From Pezicula radicicola (taxonomy: Eukaryota > Ascomycota > Leotiomycetes > Helotiales > Dermateaceae), in assembly GCA_003008705.1 (NCBI GenBank), contig PDUO01000011.1, forward strand, positions 1,261,237 through 1,325,236: DNA of 64,000 nucleotides, in the 5' to 3' direction. The notes under the pieces are model-generated. The model was not told where the DNA came from, made no database searches, and saw only the letters and a list, made by a program, of their open reading frames with translations. Position 1 is the stretch's first letter. Every line of letters starts with the position of its first letter. Shown here piece by piece: positions 10,765 to 21,832 of this stretch. A program made the translations under genes and the position numbers.

Positions 10765-12132
10765 ATGAGTATTGATAGGAGGAAAGCTGCTTTATTTGGC
10801 GCTGCAGCCGCCGTACGATTGCTCTTATTCACTTCTTTTCCCGGCCTTCCAGACCTATTAACTGGGCGCGTCGAGATATCGACCCCTATGACAAGCTTCA
10901 AAAGATGTGAGCTTAGTCTTCCTGGCACATGGGCGTAAAACTGACAATGCTACAGTGCAAGAGGGCCTCTTTCTGTACAATCATAATGTATCTCCCTACG
11001 ATGGCGGAGTATACCATCAAGCACCGCTGCTTCTCCCGCTCTTCTCCCTCTTACCGAATGCCTTGACCTACCCGACCTTCACCTACCTCGTGTATATATT
11101 GGTGGATCTTTTGAGTGCAGATGCACTCATGAAAATAGCAGATTCGGGGGAAGCTGGATCTTCAAAACTGTACACTTCGCCAAGGAGGAGTAGGAAGTGG
11201 AGCAGCTTTGCAATTGCCGCTGCGTGAGTTGAAGTCCTCGGGTGCCTCGATATGGGACTGACAGTTTTGTTTCTAGCTTTCTGTTCAATCCCTTTACAAT
11301 TGCTACATGCATTGGCCGCCCTACAAGCGTCTTCACAACTTGCGCAATACTCCACGCTATAGCGAAAGCTGTGGTAGGAGCCTCTTTTACCTCAATGTTC
11401 GCCCTCGCGCTCGCCGCCTACCTTTCTATGTACCCGATACTACTCCTTCCGCCACTCGCCCTACTTTGTTACGATCGTCGACGTGCCTCAAGACAAAACG
11501 AAAATCTTCCAAGCTTCGCGTTCGGAAGCATATCGGCTGTAGTAGGTTCAATATATGCTCTGCTACAAATGTCATTTGTCATCACGGGTTCTTGGGAATT
11601 TGTGTCATCAACCTATGGTGTCCACTTGCTGCTTCCTGACCTTACACCAAATGTTGGGCTCTGGTGGTACTTCTTCATTGAAATGTTCGACTCCTTCCGA
11701 AACTTTTTCCTTGGTGTCTTTTGGCTTCACCTATCCTCATATGTTGGTGGTCTGACCATTCGCCTCCGTACCCAGCCTCTCTTTGTCCTAACTATACTTC
11801 TCGGCATTTTTGCGATCTTTAAACCATACCCTTCGATATCCGATATGTCCCTTTTTCTCGCTATGCTGCCATTATACAGGCACGTATTCCCCTTGATGCG
11901 GTACACTTTCTTGACATCCTCGACTGTCCTCTATACAACCCTGCTGGGACCGGCCTTCTATTACCTATGGGTATATGCAGGTAGTGGAAATGCAAACTTC
12001 TTCTACGCCATCACTTTGGTATGGAGTTTAGGTCTCAGCGTCTTAGTAGGAGATATCTTGTATGCGGTGTTGAGGGATGAGTGGGAAGTTGAGAGACCCG
12101 AGATGAAAGGCAAAGAGATCCGACAGATATGA
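10765..12132 (+). CDS. GAB1: GPI transamidase subunit PIG-U / Gab1 (Cdc91)
   Basis: ER-membrane subunit of the GPI transamidase complex, which attaches GPI anchors to proteins. Three exons, 10765-10906, 10956-11223 and 11277-12132, give 421 aa, typical of the family. The introns (49 bp GTGAGC..ACAG; 53 bp GTGAGT..CTAG) splice in frame into FKRLQEGLFLYNHNVSPYDG and FAIAAAFLFNPFTIATC. The N-terminal segment around residues 45-65 (EGLFLY..VSPYDGGVYHQAPLLLP) and the FNPFTIATCIGR motif (about 135-147) are PIG-U signatures. About eight to ten hydrophobic helices are visible, including the late FKPYPSISDMSLFLA segment thought to contact the GPI lipid. The family call is secure. Confidence 0.93.
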
Positions 12133-12298
12133 AGTAAGCAAGAAATGAATTCAATTAATGATTCTATTCTGAACAAAAAATCCTAAAACAATGCTGGCTT
12201 TTCTCTGATGGTTGCGCTCTTGCCCATTCTCACTACTGTGTCAAGTATTCGGTTATTGACTGTTTCCTTCTCTGAATGCTGTTCACCCCCATACTGAC

Positions 12299-12646
12299 TC
12301 ATGCTTCGCTGCTTCTAGCTTGCTCTTTTCGCTGCATCTTTCTGTATTGTTTTAATCTCTTATTTCTTCTCTTCTCTGCCTTGAGTTTTCTCTTATGATA
12401 ATTATTCAATGCCCGTACTTGTTCTTCTTTCCTCATCCTTTCGGTTCGCTCTTCTAGGTCATTCTTGATACCAAAGTATTCTCCAAGTTGATAGGCGCAG
12501 CTCTGAAGGTATGGCACAACACGAGCCCTGAATTGGTGTGGCCATTTTGGAGCAACGGCATTCTTCAATTTGAACCATGGCGTGTAGCGAGTTATGGCGC
12601 CTGATTCGGCATTACCGAGGGTTCGAAGAAGTGTGAAAGGAGACAT
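12299..12646 (-). CDS. Small basic protein, probably mitochondrial; family not recognised
   Basis: An intact 115-aa frame starting at ATG 12646. The first half carries conserved-looking aromatic and proline positions (YTPWFKLKNAVAPKWPHQF, then RVVPYLQSCAYQLGEYFG). The second half (from about residue 62) is a highly charged Lys/Arg-rich helix ending in RRNKRLKQYRKMQRKEQ. This size and charge are typical of accessory mitoribosomal or assembly proteins, and several neighbours are ribosomal. That is inference: I do not recognise the family. Convergent with PIG-U, 166 bp apart. Confidence 0.65.
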   Translation of the reverse strand: MSPFTLLRTLGNAESGAITRYTPWFKLKNAVAPKWPHQFRARVVPYLQSCAYQLGEYFGIKNDLEERTERMRKEEQVRALNNYHKRKLKAEKRRNKRLKQYRKMQRKEQARSSEA

Positions 12647-14294
12647 TTAGTAAACACGCTCGCTATGTGTGTCGGGAATTGGCTACTGATCTGGAAAGTA
12701 TTTTCAAATTAGTCCTCTCCAGAAAGAGGCCTAAAAGGTACTAACATTCCATGGGAGACAATCATGCAACAATAGTCTACTCGGAGTATGAATCCTTGAT
12801 GAAGGCCGAAAGCCCAGCGACCATACCCAAAGTAAGTGTATGGTCACTCACTTTCCTTCAAGTCTCCTGGTCGCTCTTCCGACTCTTTCGACTAAGACTA
12901 TCCAAGAGCTATCGGCAAAGAAAATCAGCATTCAGTAGTGGGAGCCAAGGACATTTGTGTTCCTTACAGGAATGAATACTTGCTTCCACACAACTCAAAC
13001 GCGTAAAAGATATATTTAGCGTGACTTGTTGTCGCGTACTAAGATACACACGATGTTCGTTTCCTGAATAGCTAAAACCTAGTCTTGTCTGTGAAACGAA
13101 CTTGAGGTCTTTCAAGAAGCTTTTGTCGAAGGGGAGATATCGTGGTAAAGGAGATGATTGTGTACTCTGCATGCGCAACACTTTGATAGTACAGGTTGTT
13201 GATGCTTGGAGGGATGTCGGTTGACTGTACTCAGGAGGTTATCGTTGCTGTTGTCTTGAATGATGCTACTTTTGTTGGACGGTTTAGTTGTGGGGTAAGT
13301 ATAAGGTAAATTTACCAGCTAGAATGATCGGTGGACATGGTTAGTTGAAAGTCTATACTTCGTTCGTACCTGCCCGCAAAAGATAAACTTATATTACTGA
13401 TGCCTCCGATGGAAGGTGCAGTACAGCAATGCCGAGTTTCGTATGGATGTTCTTGCCTCGACCAACTAAATTTAATCCACATTTTATTGGTTATATTGTT
13501 CGTAGAAAAGTCTGACACAGTTTCTTCTCGGATCGTCTCCTTTCTAACAGAGCTTACCTCCTTCACGTAGAATTTGTAGAGTGGGACAAAGAAGAGCCAG
13601 AGCAGCTTAGAAGCACTGTGTTTTGGTAAAAGAATGCTATTATTTCATTCGGTGACTTAAGCTCATAAAGTTTCCGAATTAGCATGTTCCTTCCCCTGAC
13701 ACTCCAATAAAAGTCTTCAGCCTTTCCTCTACCGATATGCTTCAACAATACTGGGGGTTTCTTGAGTTATATTTTCCCATGAACATCTGATATCGATCAC
13801 TCTCCTCTGCATTGCTGTCCAAACCTATTCCGCTCTATTTGGGATAATCAAACCATTTTTATTGCAAATGTGGCGTGGCTTATTAGCAATGGAAGTACAA
13901 TTCTTTGTTTTATACATTTCATAAAGAATATACTAACTCAAATTCACTTTAGCTGAAATTGTACATACACGCAGCTTATAAAAGTGTTAAGAGAATCAGG
14001 TTCATACGGAGAAGTTTGCCCTATACTAAATCCTTTGTGAGAGAATATTTTACTTCATTTCGTTCTTATTTACGACAAGTCACTAACCCAGGTAGTTGTT
14101 ATATTAATGGTTGGACTTTCAAGTAATACAAGAATCGTATAACCTAAGATATGGTTTCTTAAGGATAAATGTAGCAATTGAAGTATATTCGGGGTTTATC
14201 ATAGCATTTAACATAAAACTTAACCCTGTACTAGCTGGTGTTGTTGCACCTAATGCGGTTTAGCGCGGCAGCTCAGTTCGATTGGCGAAACAAA
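12647..14294. other. Intergenic region with one doubtful small ORF
   Basis: Mostly without signal. At 12751 an ATG opens a short frame that reaches a good donor (AAA|GTAAGT, about 12831) and could splice to a short second exon, but no family is recognisable. A perfect TACTAAC at 12739-12745 just precedes it. Minus-strand frames at 12.9-13.75 kb look like noise. The rest is AT-rich and probably contains the RRN9 promoter. Confidence 0.4.
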
Positions 14295-16295
14295 ATGTCC
14301 CCTCCACGGATTGTGACTTTCAAAATGTCCGAGTATGAAAGCGCCAACGATTCGGAGGACTCGCAGGACTCAGAGCCAACACGCCCAAATAGGTTCGATG
14401 GGCCATCTTCGACATGGCTCTCCTTGACCGAACAGGAACGGGGTCTTAATGCTTCCTTGACCCAATTGCGCAACCAAGACCTTTCAATTCATCTATATAA
14501 TGCGTACGCGCTGAAGGCAGGAAGTCGTGCTTACGAGAAATTAAAGGAACAGAGAGCTTCAAAGGTTTGGCCACTATCCTTGTTTTCGATGTCTGAAGTC
14601 TAACTATCACAGGCAATCCCACAACCTACAGACGAAGATGAAGCACAACGGTCCTTCAAACCAGCGAAGTCATGGACAGCATGGCCTTTGCCTCCTGATA
14701 TGGTTCCACGAGAAGGCGAGCAGATTGGTCCCGAGGATGAGGATGAGATGTATACTTTAAAAATGAGGGAGAGTATGATGCCGAGCCGCCAATTGGAGGA
14801 TAATTTGATGGGCGTGGCACTCAAATATGCAAAAGAGAGGTTCGAGGCGCGGGAGTGGAACGAGGAGGATATAGAAGAAGGCACAGAGGATGATTTGACA
14901 GCTGAGAAACGGGATGGCCAGGATACTATGGACATTTCCGCTGTCAATCTGCTTGAGGATGACAATTCCGTACTCCACCCAACTCTAAAGCAATCATCAG
15001 AGCCACCGCCTGAGAAGACAATCTTGCAACCAGTAGTGTCCGCGGATGATGAGCGCTCCCGGGAAATTCTACGCCCTTCTATACGTCATACTCTCTCAAA
15101 ATTGGATGAGGTCCTCATGGCATTGCATCACGCGCGTAGGACCTGTCTTGAATATAGTGTGCGCTCTGATTTTCAAAGGCCAGAACCAAGGCGATGCGAA
15201 AGCGGGCCATCAGATTCAGAGAATCTGACAGAAGGGGAAAAGACTTCCTTGAAAACGACTCCCTTGAAAAAGACTCCCTTGAAAAGGCCAGTGGGAAGGC
15301 CTCGGAAACACTCCAGCTTACCAGAACGACCACGGATGGACCAAGGGAGTACTAGCGTGGCAGTCGAGAATCCAGATCTTTGGCGAGCCAAGTCTACAAC
15401 ACGTGGGCGACCAAGGAAGAAATACTCGCCTCTAGATGGGGAAACTGAACAAGACTACTTAATACGCGTGGCCCGACTCCAGAAGAAACCTCTTCCTGCT
15501 TTCGCACCGCCACTGGAAGAGAAAAGACTTGTTTTATCCAGCGCCTTGCCTCCCAAAAAGACACGAAGATATCGTGCGCCGGAGAATGCTACAATACGTC
15601 ATGGAAAACATCTTGCACTTAGAGATTGGAGTGAGGTCTTGGGATCGGCTGCAATTTTAGGGTTCTCTCCGGATGTAATCGCTCGCTCGTCACAGCGGTG
15701 TGCGAATCTCTTCAGCGAAGGCATGACCATGAGAACCATGATTGAGGCCCCAGTTTCGGCAGGGAACGCGGAAAAACTCGATCATTACAGGCCTGAAGCA
15801 ATACCAGATTTAGGCTCAGAGATTGAGCAACCGGTAGAAATTTCTTCAGATGAAGAGAGCAGCGATTCTGAATCGGGATCCAGCAGCTCTGATGTGAAGA
15901 CTCAACTGCTGGGATTACAGAGAGCGACAGACGCTGTCACTAGGGAAGAAGACTCTTTCTGCCCTTCCAAAGATTGTCGTCGACACACTCAAGGATTCAG
16001 TAATCTTCAAAAGCTGAGGAATCACATGAGAAATGTTCATAAATTGACAGTTGACCAGATGGAAAATGCTATATTTGGAGGTCATGATGAGTTGTTTGGA
16101 GGCGTACATGTTGACGGTTGGTTGAAGCCGTTGCAAGGCAAAAGGGGCGTTAGAGGAAAGGATACTTCACCAAGAAAGAGGACGAGATGGAGTAACCGGA
16201 CTCAGGAGCTTGGGAGTGGAAGTAGAAGTCAAAGCCCAAGCGACAGTTCCGACTCTGAAGAGAGTCTAAAATCTGAAGAGAGCAATGAGGAATAA
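14295..16295 (+). CDS. rrn9: RNA polymerase I initiation factor Rrn9 homologue with C-terminal C2H2 finger
   Basis: Component of the upstream activation factor that nucleates RNA polymerase I at rDNA promoters. Exons 14295-14564 and 14613-16295 give 650 aa. The 48-bp intron has a weak donor (GTTTGG) but a good CTAAC branch and ACAG acceptor, and joins in frame. The Rrn9 domain is seen near residues 20-150 (WLSLTEQERGLNASLTQLR, YNAYALK) and in a later block at about 410-450 (RDWSEVLGSAAILGFSPDV). The middle carries a TPLKKTPLK repeat and AT-hook-like RPVGRPRK. Acidic/serine clusters flank a C2H2-like finger near residue 540 (CPSKDC ... HMRNVH). An in-frame ATG at 14253 would add 14 residues; 14295 has the better context. 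Confidence 0.85.
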
Positions 16296-17049
16296 GATCA
16301 GGTTGGGATTTAGTAGCAATATCAGTAAAATGTTGTCAAAATTGCTTCTATTATTAACCAGATAACTCGATGTAATTAGGTTAAGCAAAGCCACTGAACC
16401 AACTCAAAATCGCCATCGGTAATTTTACTAACTCAAGAAGACTTTAGCCAAGTATCGATTATAAAATTCAGTTTGCTCATTGTATCATATATTGTCTAAT
16501 ATTTGTCGTAGAGCTTCTCATTATAGCAACAGTCATGTCAGTAACAACACTAAGCAAGTTCGCTTCTCACTTTTGATTGTGCTCGCTAATTTAGCGAGGA
16601 AGGTTGGTGTAAATACCTTAACAAGCAAGGTATTAACAAGGTCAGGCCCTCTAGTTGCTGAGCTAGTAGAGCTCGCTCCTCGTCCTTCAACATGTCTCGC
16701 TCTTTAGCAAAGGATTAACTTCTTAGGTAACACTTACTAGTCTTTGGGCCTTTGCCTTGTTGTGTGTAAGACTACTAATATAACAAAATCTCCTTCTTGA
16801 AGCAAATAGATACTTTGGTTTCTAAATAACCCCTTCTTGTCATTTGAGAAAGAGATCAGATGGAACCTTTTTAGTCTGAAGTGCCATTTTAGAACACTTC
16901 AATGTGGACAAAGGTGTTGTTATGTACCACAAGCAAATCTACGATGTAGGTAATACCAATCTCGCCTTATAAATGAGTCTTCTTTACTTGAAGATGGGCA
17001 AAGTGGTTCAAAAATAATTGACAAATGTACAACATGTGACTAGAAACAA
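16296..17049. other. Convergent intergenic region
   Basis: Lies between the 3' ends of RRN9 and the FAD monooxygenase. It contains scattered AT-rich sequence and a short direct repeat near 16,612-16,638 (CCTTAACAAGC / TATTAACAAGG). No gene or RNA could be supported. It marks the step from the conserved block to the accessory oxidative group. Confidence 0.55.
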
Positions 17050-18586
17050 TTAGGCATTGCCGTTCTGCTTCAAGCCGTTTTGCAGTGGCTTCTTGAAGTA
17101 TGGCGTGAAATCCTCGTTCAGCAAATGTGTGAACTTGAACACGTAATTAGCAAAGGTTGCAAAGAAAAGTAGACATGTACGCGTGAGACAAAACTCCAAC
17201 CATAGTAACTTACATTTTGTCCTTCCTTAGCTAGCTCCTCATCAACAGCAACTTTCTCACACATAGCAAAGAATTCCTTCCTCTCAGGAATAGCATCCTC
17301 AGCCCAGAGGCGCCTAAAATTGGATCGAGAGACCGGATCAATCAACTCGTAATATTTCTTCCTCCGAATCTCACTGTACTTGTCGAGAATACTATCATCT
17401 GTGAGACCATCTTGTATGGCCATTAGGCAATCATACAAGCTGGTCACATCTGCTATCCCCCCTGTAAGGCCAAGCCCACCACTATTCAAATGGTCAATCA
17501 ACGTGGTTTGATGGAAATGAAGCAAAACTTACAAGGGATTACATAAATGAGCAGCGTCGGCTGCAAGTAGGATTCTCCCAACTCTAAAACTCGGTGCACA
17601 ACGCTGATGAAGTTTATATGGACTTGCTCCTACGAGTTTGTAATCTCCCGGTTTAGGATTTCCTGGTAGGATCTCTTCAAAACGCTTGGGTTGTCTTGCG
17701 AGATATTCTTCATTAGAGAGACCCCAGACATCGCCGTAAGTTACTCGCCACATGCCATCCGTTGTAATTCTCGCAGCCATGTACCAATTTTCGGGGTGGA
17801 CGATGAACTGAGAATCTATGTAACCGAACTTGTTGAAGTCGTAATAAACCTAGAATGACGATAGAAGTCTTAGTATAGAAAAAGATGTCATAGTACTCAG
17901 TAAAATGGAAGTGATAAAGTATGGGATTCAATATAACTTACATTTGTGGCTATAATTTGACTTTGGAGTGTTTCTCCAGGAAAGACTTGTTCACCAAATA
18001 GTGAACGCCGTACAATACTATTGGCACCATCACAACCAATTACATAGTCCGCAGAGAAAGTTTGCAAACTATCCAGACTTTCAACCCGAACACTAGCCTC
18101 TTTCTCATCTTGACCAATACCCATAACCTTATGTGACCATTTCACTTCAGCACATGGCAGCATCTGAAGGTGACGATAAAGAAGTTTTCCAAGTCGATCT
18201 AAAGGTAGGCAAACCATTGCATCTGGATTACTCATATCTGTTTTGAGGCCAGCGATATAAGTTCCATCGAATTCTCGCCAACAGACTCCATTTGGAATGA
18301 ATCCCTCCTTTTGAACATCGTCTAGAACTCCTGCTCTACGGAATTCTCGAACTGCGCTTGGGGCGTAATGGGCTGCTCTTGGATTCTCATCTAATTTCGT
18401 GCCTGCGTCTAGTAATTGTACTTTGATTCCTTGTTTCGCAAGTAGAATACCCAGTAATAGTCCAGAAGGTCCAGCACCAACGATAATAATCTGTCCAATA
18501 GCTTTTGTTAGCCTGAGTATAAATTAGGTGAAGCAGCGAATGAGTGGTGAAGCACATGCCTTCGATATCTTCTTATCATCCTCCAT
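17050..18586 (-). CDS. FAD-dependent aromatic-ring-type monooxygenase
   Basis: Class A flavin monooxygenase (FAD_binding_3 type), which typically hydroxylates phenolic or polyketide substrates using NAD(P)H and O2. Five exons on the minus strand, 18586-18560, 18490-17942, 17849-17533, 17481-17214 and 17133-17050, give 414 aa in frame throughout. Visible motifs are the Rossmann IIIVGAGPSG at 10-19, the DG motif VIGCDGANS at about 160, and the ribityl/pyrophosphate motif GRILLAADAAHLCNPFGG at about 281-300 (AADAAH where GDAAH is usual). Intron 1 is best read as GC-AG (AAG|GCATGT..GGACAG). The last junction is the least certain, because only one AG is available. It lies in the same orientation as the downstream-listed P450 and within an oxidative gene group. 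Substrate unknown. Confidence 0.85.
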
Positions 18587-19489
18587 GTTACTGTATAAGC
18601 TTTTGACGCTGGATACCTACTGTACGTTAAGATTTTTGAAAAGCAAATCTGCTACCAGGGTGAGACTTAAGTTTAACTACCGGATCAATCACAATAGATG
18701 ACTTGCAGAAAACTTTACGTAGCTTTGACGCCTTATGTGGGGTATAAGTGAAGAATAATTCCGAGACTTGATCAATGCGGGGTGAGAAGAATGTGGGAAG
18801 TGGGGTCTGGCAACTACCGTTTTGCAGTTGCACAACTTCATGCGAGGAGTCTTTTTTGTAGATACCGCATTGGTACAGTACAAACCGTTGCAAATTTTGA
18901 CCGGGAACTAACTCGTACTTACAAAGTAGATTTTGGATGAAGTTTTCAGACGGAAGTCTTATACTTGCGCCGCTGTTCAAATGGCACGAACTCTGTTCTG
19001 ATGAGTTGGCTACTGACCCGGGAACAGCTCGCTTAACCCGTATTCTTGTAGTCCTCACTATCTTTTCCGAGTGGCAACCATTATTTGTAATACAATGAGC
19101 TCGTATAAGGTATACATACAGCAGGAGGATGTTATTGGAAATCACTTGGTAATCTCTTGAGTATTGGAAGAATATCCTCCTCTTTTGCTTGTAGAAAGCA
19201 GTTTAACCCTTAGTAAGCGAGAGACACATTATCAGCTCAGGGCGAGGTCTTTGGCTGGATGATTTTTAGTAACATTTATGTGTGGTAGTGCTCAGAATCC
19301 AACTATATTCCAAGCAGGTTAGTCGATGGCTTTATTAGCATGCAAAGGCTTATTACAGTTTTGGGTGTCACAAAATTACAATCAGTGTCGTAAAATCTTA
19401 GCGAGAATTTGGTGTCGTTATCTACAAACTGATGTACCTAGCTTCAAGCTTATAAATTTCTACACCTAATCCAACGAAACAATGAAGAA
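18587..19489. other. Intergenic, promoter side of the FAD monooxygenase
   Basis: Lies between the monooxygenase start and the 3' end of the first P450 gene. A 172-codon frame on the minus strand (18627-19145) lacks any protein-family character. No repeat or RNA gene seen. Confidence 0.5.
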
Positions 19490-21293
19490 TCATCCTCCAA
19501 CCAAACGACTAACTTTATCCTCCGAATCAAGCCCCTCCGAAGCTTCAGCCCATTCCCTCTCAATAATCCTAGCATGCTTCTCAGAGCGCACTGTAATATC
19601 GCACTCGAAAGGTTGTGGTATGGTGAACAAACCCGGTACCATCTTATCAAGTGGTTCCACAACCTTACCATCAACCACTTTCTTTGTAATATTGAAACCC
19701 CATAGGATCCGGCTGATGTTGAGGAATAAGGATTTTTCTGCGACGTGTACGCCAGGACAAACACGTCTTCCTGCTCCGTACGAGACGTGATCTCGCTTGT
19801 ATGGATCGGCAGCATTTATATATGCTGCTGCTGGTAAATCATATCCAAGATAGCGTTCTGGCTTGAATTCATATGGAGATTCCCAGCGTTCGCGATCGTA
19901 GTTGATCGCCCTATCGAAATATGAGACTGTTCTTTGATGTGGCATTAGAGGTACTCACCACCAGTTCAAAACAATAACCGATCCTTTAGGTATAAACATG
20001 CCTTCATACCAATCATCCTCAATGGTACAATGATGCATACCAGGTTTATTAGGCGGTCTCATCCTCAACAGTTCCTTGATAATAGCCCTGATATACGGCA
20101 AGTTCTCCTCATCCTCCCACGTTGGATATCGATCTGGTCCAACAACTCTATCCAATTCTTCTTGACCCCTTTCTACCACAGGGGGTGTCATGGCTGCGAA
20201 TAAGACGAAGCTGTTAAGGAATGCAGAAGTCGTTTCGGATCCTGCCTCAACAAGTCCACCGGCCTGGTATGCCGCTTGAAGATTGTCGAGACCCATTTTC
20301 TCTGGGTTGCTTTCATAGAAATCTTTGCAGAAGCACTGACTAGCTTTCCCTTCTGCTATTTCTCTTTTTAATCCTTCCCACAAACCTAGATAAACAGGTG
20401 CGTCCTGCATTACTCTCAGTCAGTAACTATCTGTGAGAGGAAAAACTTCAAGCAAGCATTGCTTCGTTTGAAAATTAGTCTTCTTTTGAATTACTTACGT
20501 GTTCATGACACTTCTTGCCGAAAGTCCTCCAATCGCCAAAGAATTGCTGCGGCAAATACTGGATAGAAGGAAATGTATCAACTAGAAAAGCTCCCGGGTT
20601 GGCATAATTCTGCATATTATTGATAACCTTATATATCTCCTTCGCCAACAGATTATCCCAACTCGGTATCCGATGTCCATAGGTAATCGAAACAATAACA
20701 CTTGCCGAATACCGTCGGTTGTGATCATAGAAATGCTCTGGATCTTCCATAAGATCATACAGGAGTTGCTTTGATTCGAGATTTTGAAATGGCTGATAGT
20801 CTGTGGATTTGGTGATATTCAGTAGCGCGTGAGAGATCTTTCGAACGACTCGATAACGTGGTCCGTATGGCATGAATAATTGTCGTCGTCCAGCAGATGC
20901 AACATCTTGTGCGAGTGGTGCAGGTGGTCGTGAGGAGTAAATAGCCGATTTCTTATCCATCAGCTCTTTTACTGCTTTGGGAGAACACAACCACACGAAG
21001 TCCGAACCACCTATCTTTGTATAGAATACATCCCCATATTGCTTCGACCATGCTATGGTCTTTTCCCCTATTTTATCGCTGTCTGCAAGGTCGAGGAAAT
21101 TGCCGATGAATGGAAGACCTCTAGGGCCAGGTGGCAGATGTCTTCTTCGAGAGTCCTTCAGTATACTTGGTGATGTCCAGAAGTAAAAGACGAGCAGAAA
21201 AGCAACTGGAAGAATGACCAGTCCACCAACAACTAATTTCCAGGTTGGTAGGGACAGGGAAGATAGGAGTCTGTTGAGTGTAGAACTATCCAT
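19490..21293 (-). CDS. Cytochrome P450 monooxygenase (microsomal, class II)
   Basis: Heme-thiolate monooxygenase anchored in the ER. Three exons on the minus strand, 21293-20499, 20404-19959 and 19910-19490, give 553 aa. The introns (94 bp GTAAGT..GCAG; 48 bp GTGAGT..ATAG) splice in frame into HEHDAPVYLGLWEG and LNWWAINYDRERW. An N-terminal membrane anchor (about 17-42) is followed by the proline hinge LPPGPRGLPFIGN. The oxygen-binding I-helix motif AGSETT is at 319-324, ExxR (E376-R379) in ELLRMRP, and the heme loop SYGAGRRVCPG with ligand Cys465. All catalytic landmarks are intact. General look is that of the O-methylsterigmatocystin-oxidoreductase-like fungal P450s, a broad group, so no substrate is assigned. 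Divergent from a second P450. Confidence 0.94.
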
Positions 21294-21832
21294 AATTCAG
21301 AAATATGAGATGAAGTTGCCAACTGTTAAAAAAAAGGACAACGTTGTGGTTCGGTATGCATGCCCTCAGGGGGGTAAGTTTTGATACTCCGTACAGTACA
21401 TACGATGCAAGCGAGCGGCATTCCTTTATTACATATGCGGGGTAAATATTTATGTGGTGGGGTTGCACATAAACCCCACTGTCCAGGGATATTGCAGGTC
21501 ACCTCAACAATCTTGTACAGTAGTCTTGTATCTGCTTAATGAGCTTTGGTCGGATGGATAAAAGCGATGACTTGAATCCCAATCAATGCAGGCCCCACAT
21601 GCACAGTCACTGAGTTAGGCACATGGGGATTGTCTGGCCACATAGAATAGCAGGATTACAAATAGCGTGCAACACTAAGCCAAAGCATCCCAAACTTTAC
21701 CTAAAGCATTGGCCCGAAGTTGGTACAGTATCCCAGACATTGATATACAGTAGGCAGTTAGCCTTTGCGTCGTTACTGGGGAAAAAGCCAAACTTTCCGA
21801 CACCGAAATTTTATTTCAAGAATCCAATCGAT
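21294..21832. promoter_or_regulatory. Divergent promoter of two P450 genes
   Basis: 539 bp between the start codons of two divergent P450 genes, a layout that allows co-regulation. It contains a palindrome-rich CCGTACAGTACATACG stretch near 21,390 and related TGTACAGTA at about 21,515. The link to a regulator is unknown. Confidence 0.4.

Noticed and set aside
18627..19145. 172-codon minus-strand frame between the monooxygenase and P450 genes
   Set aside because: No family features, no splice continuation, and overlapping frames of similar quality.
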